A model generated the notes under the pieces. The model did no database searches. It saw only the letters and a list, made by a program, of their open reading frames with translations, and was not told where the DNA came from. Shown piece after piece: positions 55,080 through 63,800 of a DNA stretch of 64,000 nucleotides. Location of the stretch: assembly GCF_014698825.1 (NCBI RefSeq), contig NZ_JACJTT010000004.1, positions 62,001-126,000 of the forward strand. The letters are read 5' to 3'. Origin of the DNA: Richelia sinica FACHB-800 (lineage in GTDB: Bacteria; Cyanobacteriota; Cyanobacteriia; Cyanobacteriales; Nostocaceae). Within the stretch, counting starts at the first letter, position 1; every line of letters starts with the position of its first letter. Position numbers and translations under genes: made by a program.

Positions 55080-55128
55080 TTTTAACCAACAAAGAATAAT
55101 CGATTTTGAGAAATTAGGTGTAATTAAA

Positions 55129-55761
55129 ATGAGTTTATCTCTAAATACCAACATCCGAGAATTTTGTATTGAAGGCAGATTTTTAGACTTTGTGATCGAA
55201 GATGGGTATAAATTAAAAGGTTTCTTAATTAAAACTGTGGAAGGAGAATTTTATGTAAAATTAGCGAAAAATCTACGCATTAATTTTGATTGGAAACTAC
55301 CTAAAGGAACTTGGTTGCAAGTGGTAGGGACAAAAAAATTTGATCACAAGAAAGGAACATTCAAATTCAAAGCAGAACGTGTTATTGCTAAAAATTCTGA
55401 CCAGGAAAAAGTTGCATCAGTTTCTCCATCACCGTTGCATCCCCAAACTAAACCAGCTAAAACCCAAAGTATTCTAGTTTGTCAAAAGTCAGATTGCATG
55501 AAGCGTGGTGGTAAGGCTTTGTGCCAAGCTTTAGAGTCCGAATTAAGAAAGAATGGTTTAGAAGATAAAGTGACCATAAAAGGTACTGGCTGCATGAAGC
55601 AGTGCAAAGCTGGCCCTAATCTCATCATGCCAGATAAAACCCACTATACTCGCATTCAAGCATCACAGGTTCCAGGGTTGGTAAATAAGCATTTTGGTAG
55701 TAACAATCAGAACCGACTGAGTGATGTAGCAAAAATAATGACTATTTTTGCTGGAGTTTAA
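55129..55761 (+). CDS. Thioredoxin-like [2Fe-2S] ferredoxin domain protein
   Basis: 210 residues from the ATG at 55129 (MSLSLNTNIREFCIEGRFLD); the frame extends 21 codons further upstream, overlapping the preceding gene. Residues 1-90 look OB-like (FLIKTVEGEFYVKLAKNLRI). Residues about 108-195 are a Shethna/NuoE-like 2Fe-2S fold (ILVCQKSDCMKRGG, KGTGCMKQCKAGPNLIM), whose Cys pairs would bind the cluster. An electron-transfer or regulatory role is likely; partner unknown. Confidence 0.85.
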   Translation: MSLSLNTNIREFCIEGRFLDFVIEDGYKLKGFLIKTVEGEFYVKLAKNLRINFDWKLPKGTWLQVVGTKKFDHKKGTFKFKAERVIAKNSDQEKVASVSPSPLHPQTKPAKTQSILVCQKSDCMKRGGKALCQALESELRKNGLEDKVTIKGTGCMKQCKAGPNLIMPDKTHYTRIQASQVPGLVNKHFGSNNQNRLSDVAKIMTIFAGV

Positions 55762-56139
55762 TTACTAGGTTTGGTTGTCCCTCTTTCATTAAACTGGGAA
55801 TCACAAAAATAATTTCCTAATTTTGAAATCCAGATGTGATAAAGGTTTGAACATTTTATTACTAACAAAATATGGCGAACATTTTGAAACATTAATAAAT
55901 CGCCAAAACCCTTGTTAAATCAAGGTCTTAAATTTTGTGTTCCCTAGAGTCATGGAAGAGGGTTATGATGAGAAACCAAAAATACTACTTGGGTTTCTGA
56001 GTAAGTCAATGTTCAATATCTCATCTATGTTGAGACATTTTGATATAGAGTTTGTTGTATAGTGTAAAGCCTTGTCGTTTGTTGCGGGTGCGTTAGCTTT
56101 TAGCGTAACACACCCTACAAAATAATTGATAAATTAAGA
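55762..56139. other. Convergent intergenic region with dispersed hairpin
   Basis: 378 bases between the ferredoxin-domain gene and phnE. At 56086-56115 the string GGGTG-C-GTTAGC pairs imperfectly with GCGTAAC-A-CACCC, a repeat type common in Nostocales (TGCGTTACGCTAACGCACC family). It may act as a terminator for the phn operon on the minus strand. The rest shows no supported gene. Confidence 0.5.
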
Positions 56140-56934
56140 TCACATTTGATCTAAATAATGACGTAACTTACTACTAAAAATATCAATTACTGTCACTACC
56201 ACTAACAAAACTAACATCATGGTTGTGGCTTTAGTGTACTCAAATCCATCAATGTAACTTTTTAACTGAAATCCAATACCTCCTGCACCTACTACACCTA
56301 GTACAGAAGCAGCACGAATATTATATTCAAACATCCACATGGTGTAACCTAAACCCAAAGGTAACACTTGGGGTAATATGCCATATTGAGCAATTTGAAT
56401 TCTAGATGCACCAATAACTTGTAAAGATTCTAAAGAACGTTTATCTACGGCTTCTATTGCTTGTTGATAAAATTTAGCGAGATAGCCAATGGTGTATATT
56501 GATAAGGCTAAAGTACCTGCGGGTGCGCCTAAACCTGTGGCAGCAACGAAGATTAAACCTAAGATAATTGAAGGAACGGAACGGACGGTATTTTGGAGTA
56601 AGTTAGCTAACCATTGCAACCATGGAGGTGCAACATTATTGGCACTAGCAATGGCGATGGGTAAGGAAAGAATAGCACCAATGGTAGTGCCCCAAAGAGA
56701 CATTTGTACCGTTTCAATTAATGCCTTTATGGCAATGTCAACAACTGTGAAATCTGGAGGAAATAGACGAGAGATAAAATCAGTGATGTGGGGCCAACTA
56801 TCTTGAACAAGTTCAAAATCTACTTCTAAACCTCTTAATGCCCAAACATATAGAGAAACAAGAATGAAAAAAATGATGAGAGGTTGTACCCAAGGGTACA
56901 TGTGTGGAAGTTGAGAATTCAAAGGTTTTTTCAT
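56140..56934 (-). CDS. phnE: Phosphonate/phosphite ABC transporter permease
   Basis: 264 residues with about six membrane segments. Permease motif QVIGASRIQIAQYGILPQVLP (EAA loop) and the TIGAILSLPIAIASA opening match PhnE. It overlaps the ATP-binding gene by 4 bases (ATGA), so the two are translationally coupled. Last gene of phnD-phnC-phnE. Confidence 0.92.
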   Translation of the reverse strand: MKKPLNSQLPHMYPWVQPLIIFFILVSLYVWALRGLEVDFELVQDSWPHITDFISRLFPPDFTVVDIAIKALIETVQMSLWGTTIGAILSLPIAIASANNVAPPWLQWLANLLQNTVRSVPSIILGLIFVAATGLGAPAGTLALSIYTIGYLAKFYQQAIEAVDKRSLESLQVIGASRIQIAQYGILPQVLPLGLGYTMWMFEYNIRAASVLGVVGAGGIGFQLKSYIDGFEYTKATTMMLVLLVVVTVIDIFSSKLRHYLDQM

Positions 56935-57725
56935 TTTGTGGAAGTTGGGCTTGTTTCTAAACTCAATGCTTGGGAAAATTGGGTTTGTAGGTTGTCACAA
57001 TTGCCATCATAACTGATGCGTCCGGCATCTAAAATAATAGCTCGATGGGCATATTCTGCGGCTATACCCAAGTCGTGAAGAACTGTGATTATAGTTAAGC
57101 CATGCTGAGTATTCAGGTCTGCTAAGGTTTGCATGACCTGTTGTGATGCCACTACATCTAGGCCTGTAATGGGTTCGTCGGCTAAAAGTATTTGAGGTGA
57201 TTGAATTAAGGCACGGGCTATAGCGACCCGTTGTTGTTGTCCACCACTGAGTTGACCAGTTTTTTGATAAGCCTGGTCTTTTAATCCCAGTTGTTCTAAT
57301 AATTCTAATGCCAAAAGGCGATCGCGTTTTGGAAAACCAAACAAGGTTTGTCCACTATTTCTCGCACCCAAACGTCCACACAGGACGTTTTCCACTGCTG
57401 TTAATTGTCGAATTAGCCCACCACCTTGAAATAACATCCCAATGTGACGACGGACTTGTGACTGTGTATGGGGTGTGATTTTAATTCCATCAACGATAAT
57501 TTCTCCCTTTACCAATGGCACCAAACCCACTAGAGATTTCAGAAATGTTGACTTACCTGCACCATTTAGTCCCAGCAAAACGACAAATTCTCCTGGGTTA
57601 ATTTGGCAATCAATACCATTAAGGATGGGACGGTGTAGAGACTTGACATAAGCTGTCTCTAGGTTGCGACATTCAATCAATTTCACGCTGGTGTTGTGTA
57701 ATGGGTCATTGGTATAGGGAAACAA
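56931..57725 (-). CDS. phnC: Phosphonate/phosphite ABC transporter ATP-binding protein
   Basis: 264 residues. Walker A GLNGAGKST, signature LSGGQQQRVAIARAL, Walker B ILLADEPITGLD and switch VLHDLG are all intact. The LCGRLGARNSGQTLFGFPKRDR insertion is characteristic of PhnC. 24 bases downstream of phnD, 4-base overlap with phnE. Confidence 0.94.
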   Translation of the reverse strand: MFPYTNDPLHNTSVKLIECRNLETAYVKSLHRPILNGIDCQINPGEFVVLLGLNGAGKSTFLKSLVGLVPLVKGEIIVDGIKITPHTQSQVRRHIGMLFQGGGLIRQLTAVENVLCGRLGARNSGQTLFGFPKRDRLLALELLEQLGLKDQAYQKTGQLSGGQQQRVAIARALIQSPQILLADEPITGLDVVASQQVMQTLADLNTQHGLTIITVLHDLGIAAEYAHRAIILDAGRISYDGNCDNLQTQFSQALSLETSPTSTK

Positions 57726-57749
57726 TTCCTGTAGTGTTTTTGGCTGTAA

Positions 57750-58724
57750 TTATGGATCAATACCTGCATTTTTCAATGCGTCACGTACAGGACGGAGGTG
57801 ACGGTTGTGATCAACTCGTACCAATTCTGTAGAATTGTACAAGTTTTTGAGCAGTTGGTTGTTTTCGGATTTATTTAACTTCAATAAAGCATTAATGATC
57901 TTTTCTCTGGTAATGACCGGAACATCATCATCAATAGCAATACCATGGGCAGGAACACCAGATATCTTATGCAATATCCGCAATTTGCCTCTTTCTTCGG
58001 CGGTAATGTAGGGTGGGAATAGGGCATATTCTGACACTGCGGCTACATCGGCTTGACCACGTAACACAGCTTGTAAAGCTTTGCTGTAGTTGCCACCATA
58101 TGTAATTTGCCCAAAAAAGCCATCCAAGCGATCGCGATTTTCTACAAATCCCTGTTTTACTAACTCACTGACCGGGAAAATGAAACCAGAACCAGAAGTC
58201 GGGGAGGTAAACGCCATTTTTTTACCCCGTAGTTGGTCTAGAGTGGCTTTCGTAGAATTTTTGCTCTTGAGACGGCTATTATTAGGAACCACAAATACAG
58301 AGTTGTAAGTGAATCTGCCAGAATAATTGTCACGTACTTCCGCTAAGAACAAGCGTGCATTTGCTAATTGTTCAGCCTTCAAAGCTGGACGACTACTCAA
58401 AAAAGCCACATCTGCTCGATTTGCTCTCAATGCTTCTACGGCTGCGGTATCATCACCAATTTGCGCCTTCACTGGCATTCCCAACTCTTTAGATAAAAAT
58501 GCAGCGACAGAGTTGGCTTTATTCTGTAAATCAGTGGAATCCGACCGACTAGGAAAAACTATTGTTAATGATTTGAGGCGTTTAGCAAGTAAGCTTGGTG
58601 CTTGTGGATTGGAAGTGGAGTTAGCGATGGTTGGTTGAGTAAATCCCAAGGTGCTGAAAGCCAACCCACTCAGGGCTAATAAAGTTCCTCCAACACCCAA
58701 CAAGCTTTTTTTGCTTACCTTCAT
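57750..58724 (-). CDS. phnD: Phosphate/phosphite/phosphonate-binding protein
   Basis: 324 residues from the ATG at 58724 (MKVSKKSLLGVGG), preceded by GGAG; the frame runs 17 codons further. Signal peptide about 1-35. The mature part is a type II periplasmic binding fold (LTIVFPSRSDSTDLQNKANS, SGSGFIFPVSELV). PtxB- and PhnD-type proteins cannot be separated by reading. No phosphonate-degrading (C-P lyase, phnX) or phosphite (ptxD) gene is nearby, so use of the imported compound depends on genes elsewhere. Confidence 0.9.
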   Translation of the reverse strand: MKVSKKSLLGVGGTLLALSGLAFSTLGFTQPTIANSTSNPQAPSLLAKRLKSLTIVFPSRSDSTDLQNKANSVAAFLSKELGMPVKAQIGDDTAAVEALRANRADVAFLSSRPALKAEQLANARLFLAEVRDNYSGRFTYNSVFVVPNNSRLKSKNSTKATLDQLRGKKMAFTSPTSGSGFIFPVSELVKQGFVENRDRLDGFFGQITYGGNYSKALQAVLRGQADVAAVSEYALFPPYITAEERGKLRILHKISGVPAHGIAIDDDVPVITREKIINALLKLNKSENNQLLKNLYNSTELVRVDHNRHLRPVRDALKNAGIDP

Positions 58725-58864
58725 GTTTATTGCTCCGTGCAGACAATTCTCAATAAATTTGCAAATTAATTGCAACTAGCTCAACCAATGAATCTAAGGG
58801 TTTTGGGAATAAAAGTCAATAACTATGGCTATTAATTACTCGATGCAAGTAATAATTGCTATGG

Positions 58865-59221
58865 CTACATTCCTGTTAAATCCGGTAAATCTAAGGCAAT
58901 TAACAAAGCTTGCGCTAAATGATCCATCACAGCTTGAGAAACAATCCCTCTTAAACGCAAAAAGCGGGTCTTTGATAATACCCGCACCTGATCTGCCATT
59001 GCGATAGAGTCTTTTTTGAGTCCGCCATCTGGTGCTAAAATTAAGACTTGGGTAGGGTAAACTCGCTTCCCCGTTTGATAAGTAGTGCAAGGTACTGCCA
59101 AAACTACTGGGCTAGACAAATTAATTGCATCCCGACTGACGATAATTACCGGGCGAGTTCCTCCTTGTTCCGAGCCTTCAGTCGTTTCTAGCCGCGCATC
59201 ATACACTTCACCCCTTCTCAT
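58865..59221 (-). CDS. MazF/PemK-type endoribonuclease toxin
   Basis: 118 residues from the ATG at 59221 (MRRGEVYDARLETTEGSEQG). The MazF fold is clear: GGTRPVIIVSRDAINLSSPV, VLAVPCTT and MADQVRVLSKTRF, with the catalytic Arg/Thr in conserved places. Cleaves mRNA when free of antitoxin. The start ATGA overlaps the antitoxin stop by 4 bases. It is monocistronic with the antitoxin and next to repeat DNA. Confidence 0.92.
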   Translation of the reverse strand: MRRGEVYDARLETTEGSEQGGTRPVIIVSRDAINLSSPVVLAVPCTTYQTGKRVYPTQVLILAPDGGLKKDSIAMADQVRVLSKTRFLRLRGIVSQAVMDHLAQALLIALDLPDLTGM

Positions 59222-59493
59222 TTTGGCGTTTCCCCTAACTGCAACGCCTCCCACTGGGCCGTAGCAAATTCCACCTCTAGTTTTAATACTTCTGCCTGAT
59301 AATCGGGATCACTAGCCATTTCTGCTAAAGCAGCATCTATTTCTTCTCTTTTTTGCGCTGCTAGTTCCCGTCGCAAAGCCTGAACAACAAAATCATTTCG
59401 ACTTTTGGCTTTTCCTTCCAGCACTGCTTTGTCTGTAGCTTCTAGCAGTTCCCTGGGGATAGTTAACGTCGTGCGGACGGTTTCTGCTTTCAT
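59218..59493 (-). CDS. Ribbon-helix-helix antitoxin
   Basis: 91 residues from the ATG at 59493 (MKAETVRTTLTIPRELLEAT); the frame continues 20 codons further upstream but the RHH motif starts here. Residues about 5-45 form the DNA-binding ribbon-helix-helix (RTTLTIPRELLEATDKAVL, SRNDFVVQALRREL). The C-terminal tail is acidic and would cover the toxin. It normally represses its own promoter. Confidence 0.9.
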   Translation of the reverse strand: MKAETVRTTLTIPRELLEATDKAVLEGKAKSRNDFVVQALRRELAAQKREEIDAALAEMASDPDYQAEVLKLEVEFATAQWEALQLGETPK

Positions 59494-59571
59494 ACCGTGT
59501 GGATGCTGTGATGTCTGAAGTGATGCTTTACATGATATCGTTTTTAGCATCAATTTCCTAGGAGAAAATTT

Positions 59572-59725
59572 CCGAAGTTAGGAGTTACAGAAGTATGGCT
59601 AACGCCACGCTGCGCGAACAGGAGTTCAGAAGTTCAGAAGTTCAGAAGTTGCAGCAGTATGGCTTCGCTAACAGGAGTACCTTGCAAAGCGAGGAGCTTC
59701 GCTAACAGAAGTATGGCTTACAGTA
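59572..59725. repeat. Composite short-repeat block
   Basis: Three perfect TTCAGAAG octamers (59625-59648) are embedded in degenerate longer units of the type (g)cagaagtatggct(t)cgctaac, seen at about 59588, 59652 and 59706. One unit is GGCTAACGCCACGCTGCGCG, a string I recall as abundant in Nostoc intergenic DNA. It lies between the toxin-antitoxin pair and the next gene. Confidence 0.7.
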
Positions 59726-59750
59726 GAATGCAATATGGGGAGTTTAATAG

Positions 59751-60158
59751 ATGTTGAGTCAAAAATATGGCTATTACCAATCAATTTTGACAGGATTAGT
59801 CAATCTGAGTTGTATGATTTTGTTCATTCCTGCTGTACAAGCTCAACCTTATCCTGATGGTTCTAAACCAAAATTTTTTATTTGTCCTGTGGGGATGACT
59901 CGGTTTGCTACCTATGTCACAACACAGCATGACTTGAATCTTTGTGGTCAAGAAGATGCTGATGCAACAGTTTTAGCGATGCGTGTGCGTCGTCAGCAAA
60001 AAGTTTTGACTGTGGATATTATTAATAATCAAAATGAGGTGTATACTGCCCGTTCTGCCAATGGTACTGTCTATAAATTGGATACCAAAAATCGGGTTTT
60101 CACTATTAAACCGAAAAGTGGCAAAGTCATCATAGAAAAAATTATTGCCTCTGACTAA
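59751..60158 (+). CDS. Small secreted hypothetical protein
   Basis: 135 residues. A signal peptide is likely (about 1-32, ending AVQAQ). The mature part has two Cys (FICPVGMT, NLCGQEDA) and beta-rich segments (LTVDIINNQNEVYTARSANG). Not a family I recognise. It is followed by 230 bases of no supported content. Confidence 0.65.
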   Translation: MLSQKYGYYQSILTGLVNLSCMILFIPAVQAQPYPDGSKPKFFICPVGMTRFATYVTTQHDLNLCGQEDADATVLAMRVRRQQKVLTVDIINNQNEVYTARSANGTVYKLDTKNRVFTIKPKSGKVIIEKIIASD

Positions 60159-60388
60159 TATATTCAGTCTTTTGCTAGAACAATGCTGGTAATATCTGCA
60201 CAGGAGCGATCGCTTAGTCAAATATCAATCATCCTGCTTACCAAAAAACTAGCAAATTGTTTACAAATACTTCCCACTTGTCCAGCTATTTGTTATAATA
60301 TTTAGGCATAGGGTCAGTATTTACCTCAAAAATACTCTAATCAAAGATTTCATACATAATCAAAAATCCAACTTACAGTTCTTATGAA

Positions 60389-60520
60389 TCAACCATAAGA
60401 ACGTTTGAGTGAACCATCTGCGTAAAGTTCTAGTGGTACTAACTCGGTTTTACCGTTAACTTTAACTTGGGAATAAACTACTTTTACCAATGGAGCATGG
60501 TTTTCGTTGTAGCGTAACAT
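60389..60520 (-). CDS. 43-residue conserved-looking small protein
   Basis: A 43-codon frame (MLRYNENHAPLVKVVYSQ, then KVNGKTELVPLELYADG, ending KRSYG) starting at 60520. A strong ribosome site GGGAGGT lies 6-12 bases upstream of the ATG. The protein is soluble with two likely beta strands. Its size makes it easy to miss, but the ribosome site and balanced composition support it. Function unknown. Divergent from the GH15 gene. Confidence 0.7.
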   Translation of the reverse strand: MLRYNENHAPLVKVVYSQVKVNGKTELVPLELYADGSLKRSYG

Positions 60521-60879
60521 AACTTTACCTCCCTTTCATTTTAGGGATGTGTTTAGTCTTTTGTGCAACATTTAACTCAAAGTTGATTTGGGGTTGTTGC
60601 TATTAGTATTGTCTTTTTTTGTTTGATCCAATTTTAACAAAGATTTTAGAAATAGACTATAAGTTTGACCCAAATATTGTAAAGATTGGGTAAAAAATGC
60701 TATCTTAGTTATTTGCATAATGATTCTCCGCTAATATACTCAATCACCGAAAAGACTCACCAGTAGAAACATTTAATTTGAGTGTGGTGTCTTTGCCCTT
60801 GACAGATTTTTTTTTGTCAGTTACATAATTTACTTCACATTGCAAGGGTAAAATTTCGTAAATCTTTTCCTATTAACTC
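60521..60879. other. Divergent intergenic region
   Basis: 359 bases between the 43-residue gene and the GH15 gene. It holds the rightward promoter at 60799-60827. The long AT-rich part next to the small gene would give it a long leader. No ORF is supported. Confidence 0.5.
60799..60827 (+). promoter_or_regulatory. Promoter of the GH15 gene with inverted repeat
   Basis: TTGACA (60799-60804), 17-base spacer, TACATA (60822-60827). Start would be near 60834, leaving a 46-base leader. The -35 is part of an inverted repeat TGACA (60800-60804)/TGTCA (60815-60819) separated by 10 bases, which could be an operator; the regulator is not recognised. Confidence 0.5.
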
Positions 60880-63800
60880 ATGAAAACATCTTACGCATTG
60901 TCAACTCGCCTGGATTTTTACTACCAGCAAATCAAGACGATTATTTTGGCACGTCAAAATCCAATTACAGGCTTGTTACCGGCGAGTACAGCAATTACAG
61001 CCCACGGTGACTATACAGATGCCTGGGTGCGAGACAATGTTTACAGTATTTTAGCGGTGTGGGGTTTAGCTCTAGCCTATCGCAAAGTTGATCATGATGA
61101 GGGACGTACCTACGAACTAGAGCAAAGTGTAGTGAAATTAATGCGGGGATTGTTATTTGCTATGATGCGACAATCCCATAAAGTAGAGAAGTTTAAATAC
61201 ACCCAATCTTTGCTAGATGGACTGCACGCCAAATATAATACCGCCACTGGTGATGTTGTGGTGGGTGATGATGAATGGGGGCATTTACAACTTGATGCTA
61301 CATCTATCTATTTATTGATGTTGGCACAGATGACGGCAGGGGGATTAAAGATTATTTTCACCCTAGATGAGGTGAATTTTGTCCAAAACTTAGTGTATTA
61401 CATTGGCCGTGCCTACCGTACCCCTGATTTTGGCATTTGGGAGAGGGGAAATAAAATTAATCATGGTAATGCAGAATTAAATGCTAGTTCGGTGGGAATG
61501 GCAAAAGCTGCGTTAGAAGCTATGAACGGACTAAATTTGTTTGGTGTTCATGGAGGTCAAGCTTCAGTAATTCATGTTCTGCCAGACGAAATTGCTAGGG
61601 CCAGAAGTACATTGGAGTCCCTGTTACCAAGGGAGTCGGGGTCAAAGGAAGTTGATGCAGCAGTATTGAGTGTGATTAGTTATCCTGCATTTGCGGTCGA
61701 AAATGCTCAGTTACGCGATCGCACCTTAAAAGAGATTATCACTAAACTCGCTGGTAACTACGGCTGCAAGCGATTTTTGCGCGATGGACACCAAACTGTG
61801 TTAGAAGACACCCATCGTTTACATTATGAACCTTGGGAACTCAAACAATTTGAAAATATTGAATGTGAATGGCCGCTATTTTTTACATATTTAATGATTG
61901 ATAGTATATTTAGTGGCAATCAAGAAAAAGTTAAATATTATCAAGAACATTTAAAATCATTACTAGTAGAACGGGATGGATTGTGGTTATTACCAGAACT
62001 GTATTACGTGCCAGAAGAAAACATTGAAGCAGAAAAATCCCAACCCCATTCCCAAACTAGATTACCAAATGAAAATATCCCCTTAGTTTGGGCCCAAAGT
62101 TTATATTTTGTGGGACAAATGTTAGATGAAGGTTTAATAGCTATAGGTGATATTGACCCTTTAGGTAGACATTTGAGTGTGGGTAAACAGCGTGATGTTT
62201 CTGTGCAAATTGCTTTATTAGCAGAAGATGAAGATTTACAGGCGCAGTTAGAAGTTTACGGGATTGAGACTCAAACACCCAATCAAGTTGAACCAATTCA
62301 AATTAGACAAGCTGGGGAACTGGCACAAATTTATACCCAAATTGGCCGCAATGATAAATTGGGTTTAACTGGTCGTCCAGTGCGAAGATTAAGAACTCTG
62401 ACTATTTCTAGAATCTTTCAAATTCGCAATCAAACACTTGTTTTCTTACCTGCTTTTTTAGATTCACAGCAGTTTTATTTAACATTAGATTATCATTTTT
62501 TAGTTGACCAAATTAGAGGCGAACTGGCTTATATTCAGAAGTCTTGGAGTGATTTAGGTCGTCCAACTTTGACCTTAATGATTACCCGCACTATGTTGGA
62601 AACTGGTGCAGAAGCATTATTAGAATTAATGCAGGAGTTGAAAAACGGCGTGTGTGGTGGAGTGAGAGTGAAGTTAGGAAGATTAAATCAGTTAATGCTC
62701 ACCGCCGCTATTCAAAGAATAGATTTTATTCCTGAAGAAGAATTATCGCCTGCTCTAATTAAAAATGCAGGACTACGTTGCTACTATCTCACTTCCTATC
62801 CAGAAAAAAATTGGCGATTAGGACACACTCAAGAGTTCCAAATGGAGTGTGAAACTAACTTAAGTTTATTGCTAAATCACTTACGAGAATCAGAAAATAT
62901 TTATGAGCAAACAGAATTATTACAAACTCTAAAAAGATTACAAGGATTAGAATTTGATACCGGATATGGTGGGCCTAATTATCCAGTTACCGTTGGTGAT
63001 TTACTGGATGAAATTTACACCAAAGCAGGGTATTTAGGCTTGTGGGCTGTAGTCCGTCGGGCTGCGGCTTTGTTGCAAATGGTGGATATTGGTTTATCGG
63101 ATGCAGTCACCAGTTTGTTAATTCGGGGTAAGCAAATTGCTGTGGGCAGGGCTTACAGTGAATACTCCCTGATAGTTGTTCCCATGTCTCACACAGAAAT
63201 CGCTGACAAAATCAATAATTTTTGTCGTGAAGACATTCGCGATCGCGTCCTGACCCAAGAAATTTTAATTTATCTCGGTGTCTTAATCAAATCAGAACCA
63301 GAATTATTCCAAGGACTGCTGACACTGCGGGTCGGTTATCTCATCCTGCTAATTACCAGCGAATTAGCCCAGGAATTACACGCCACCCAAGACGAAGCTT
63401 ACGACCATTTAATGCAGTTGTCACCCTACGAAGTGAAAACCCGCTTACAGAAAGTTTTAACAGGCTACAGTCGCATGAGTAACCTGTTACGTCAGCAGGA
63501 ATCATTACACGTCAAGCAAAAAGAAAGTGATATTGCCTGGGTCGTCCTACCCATCATTGCCACAGAAATGGAAGTTCCATCGGGAGGATGGCGGAGATTT
63601 CGTCAAGCTGAAGGTGCATTAAATCGAGTCCCCCAGGACTTCTTTAAACAAGTGTGGTTGTTAATGCACCATTGTAAAGGCATTGTGATTGGCGATAAAT
63701 TAGAACGACGCAACCGTCTAGAAGGGGATTTGATGATTTCCGAAATGACAGCAGGAGAACGGAATTTTGCCCTGCGAATCGAACACCTGCTGAATAAAAT

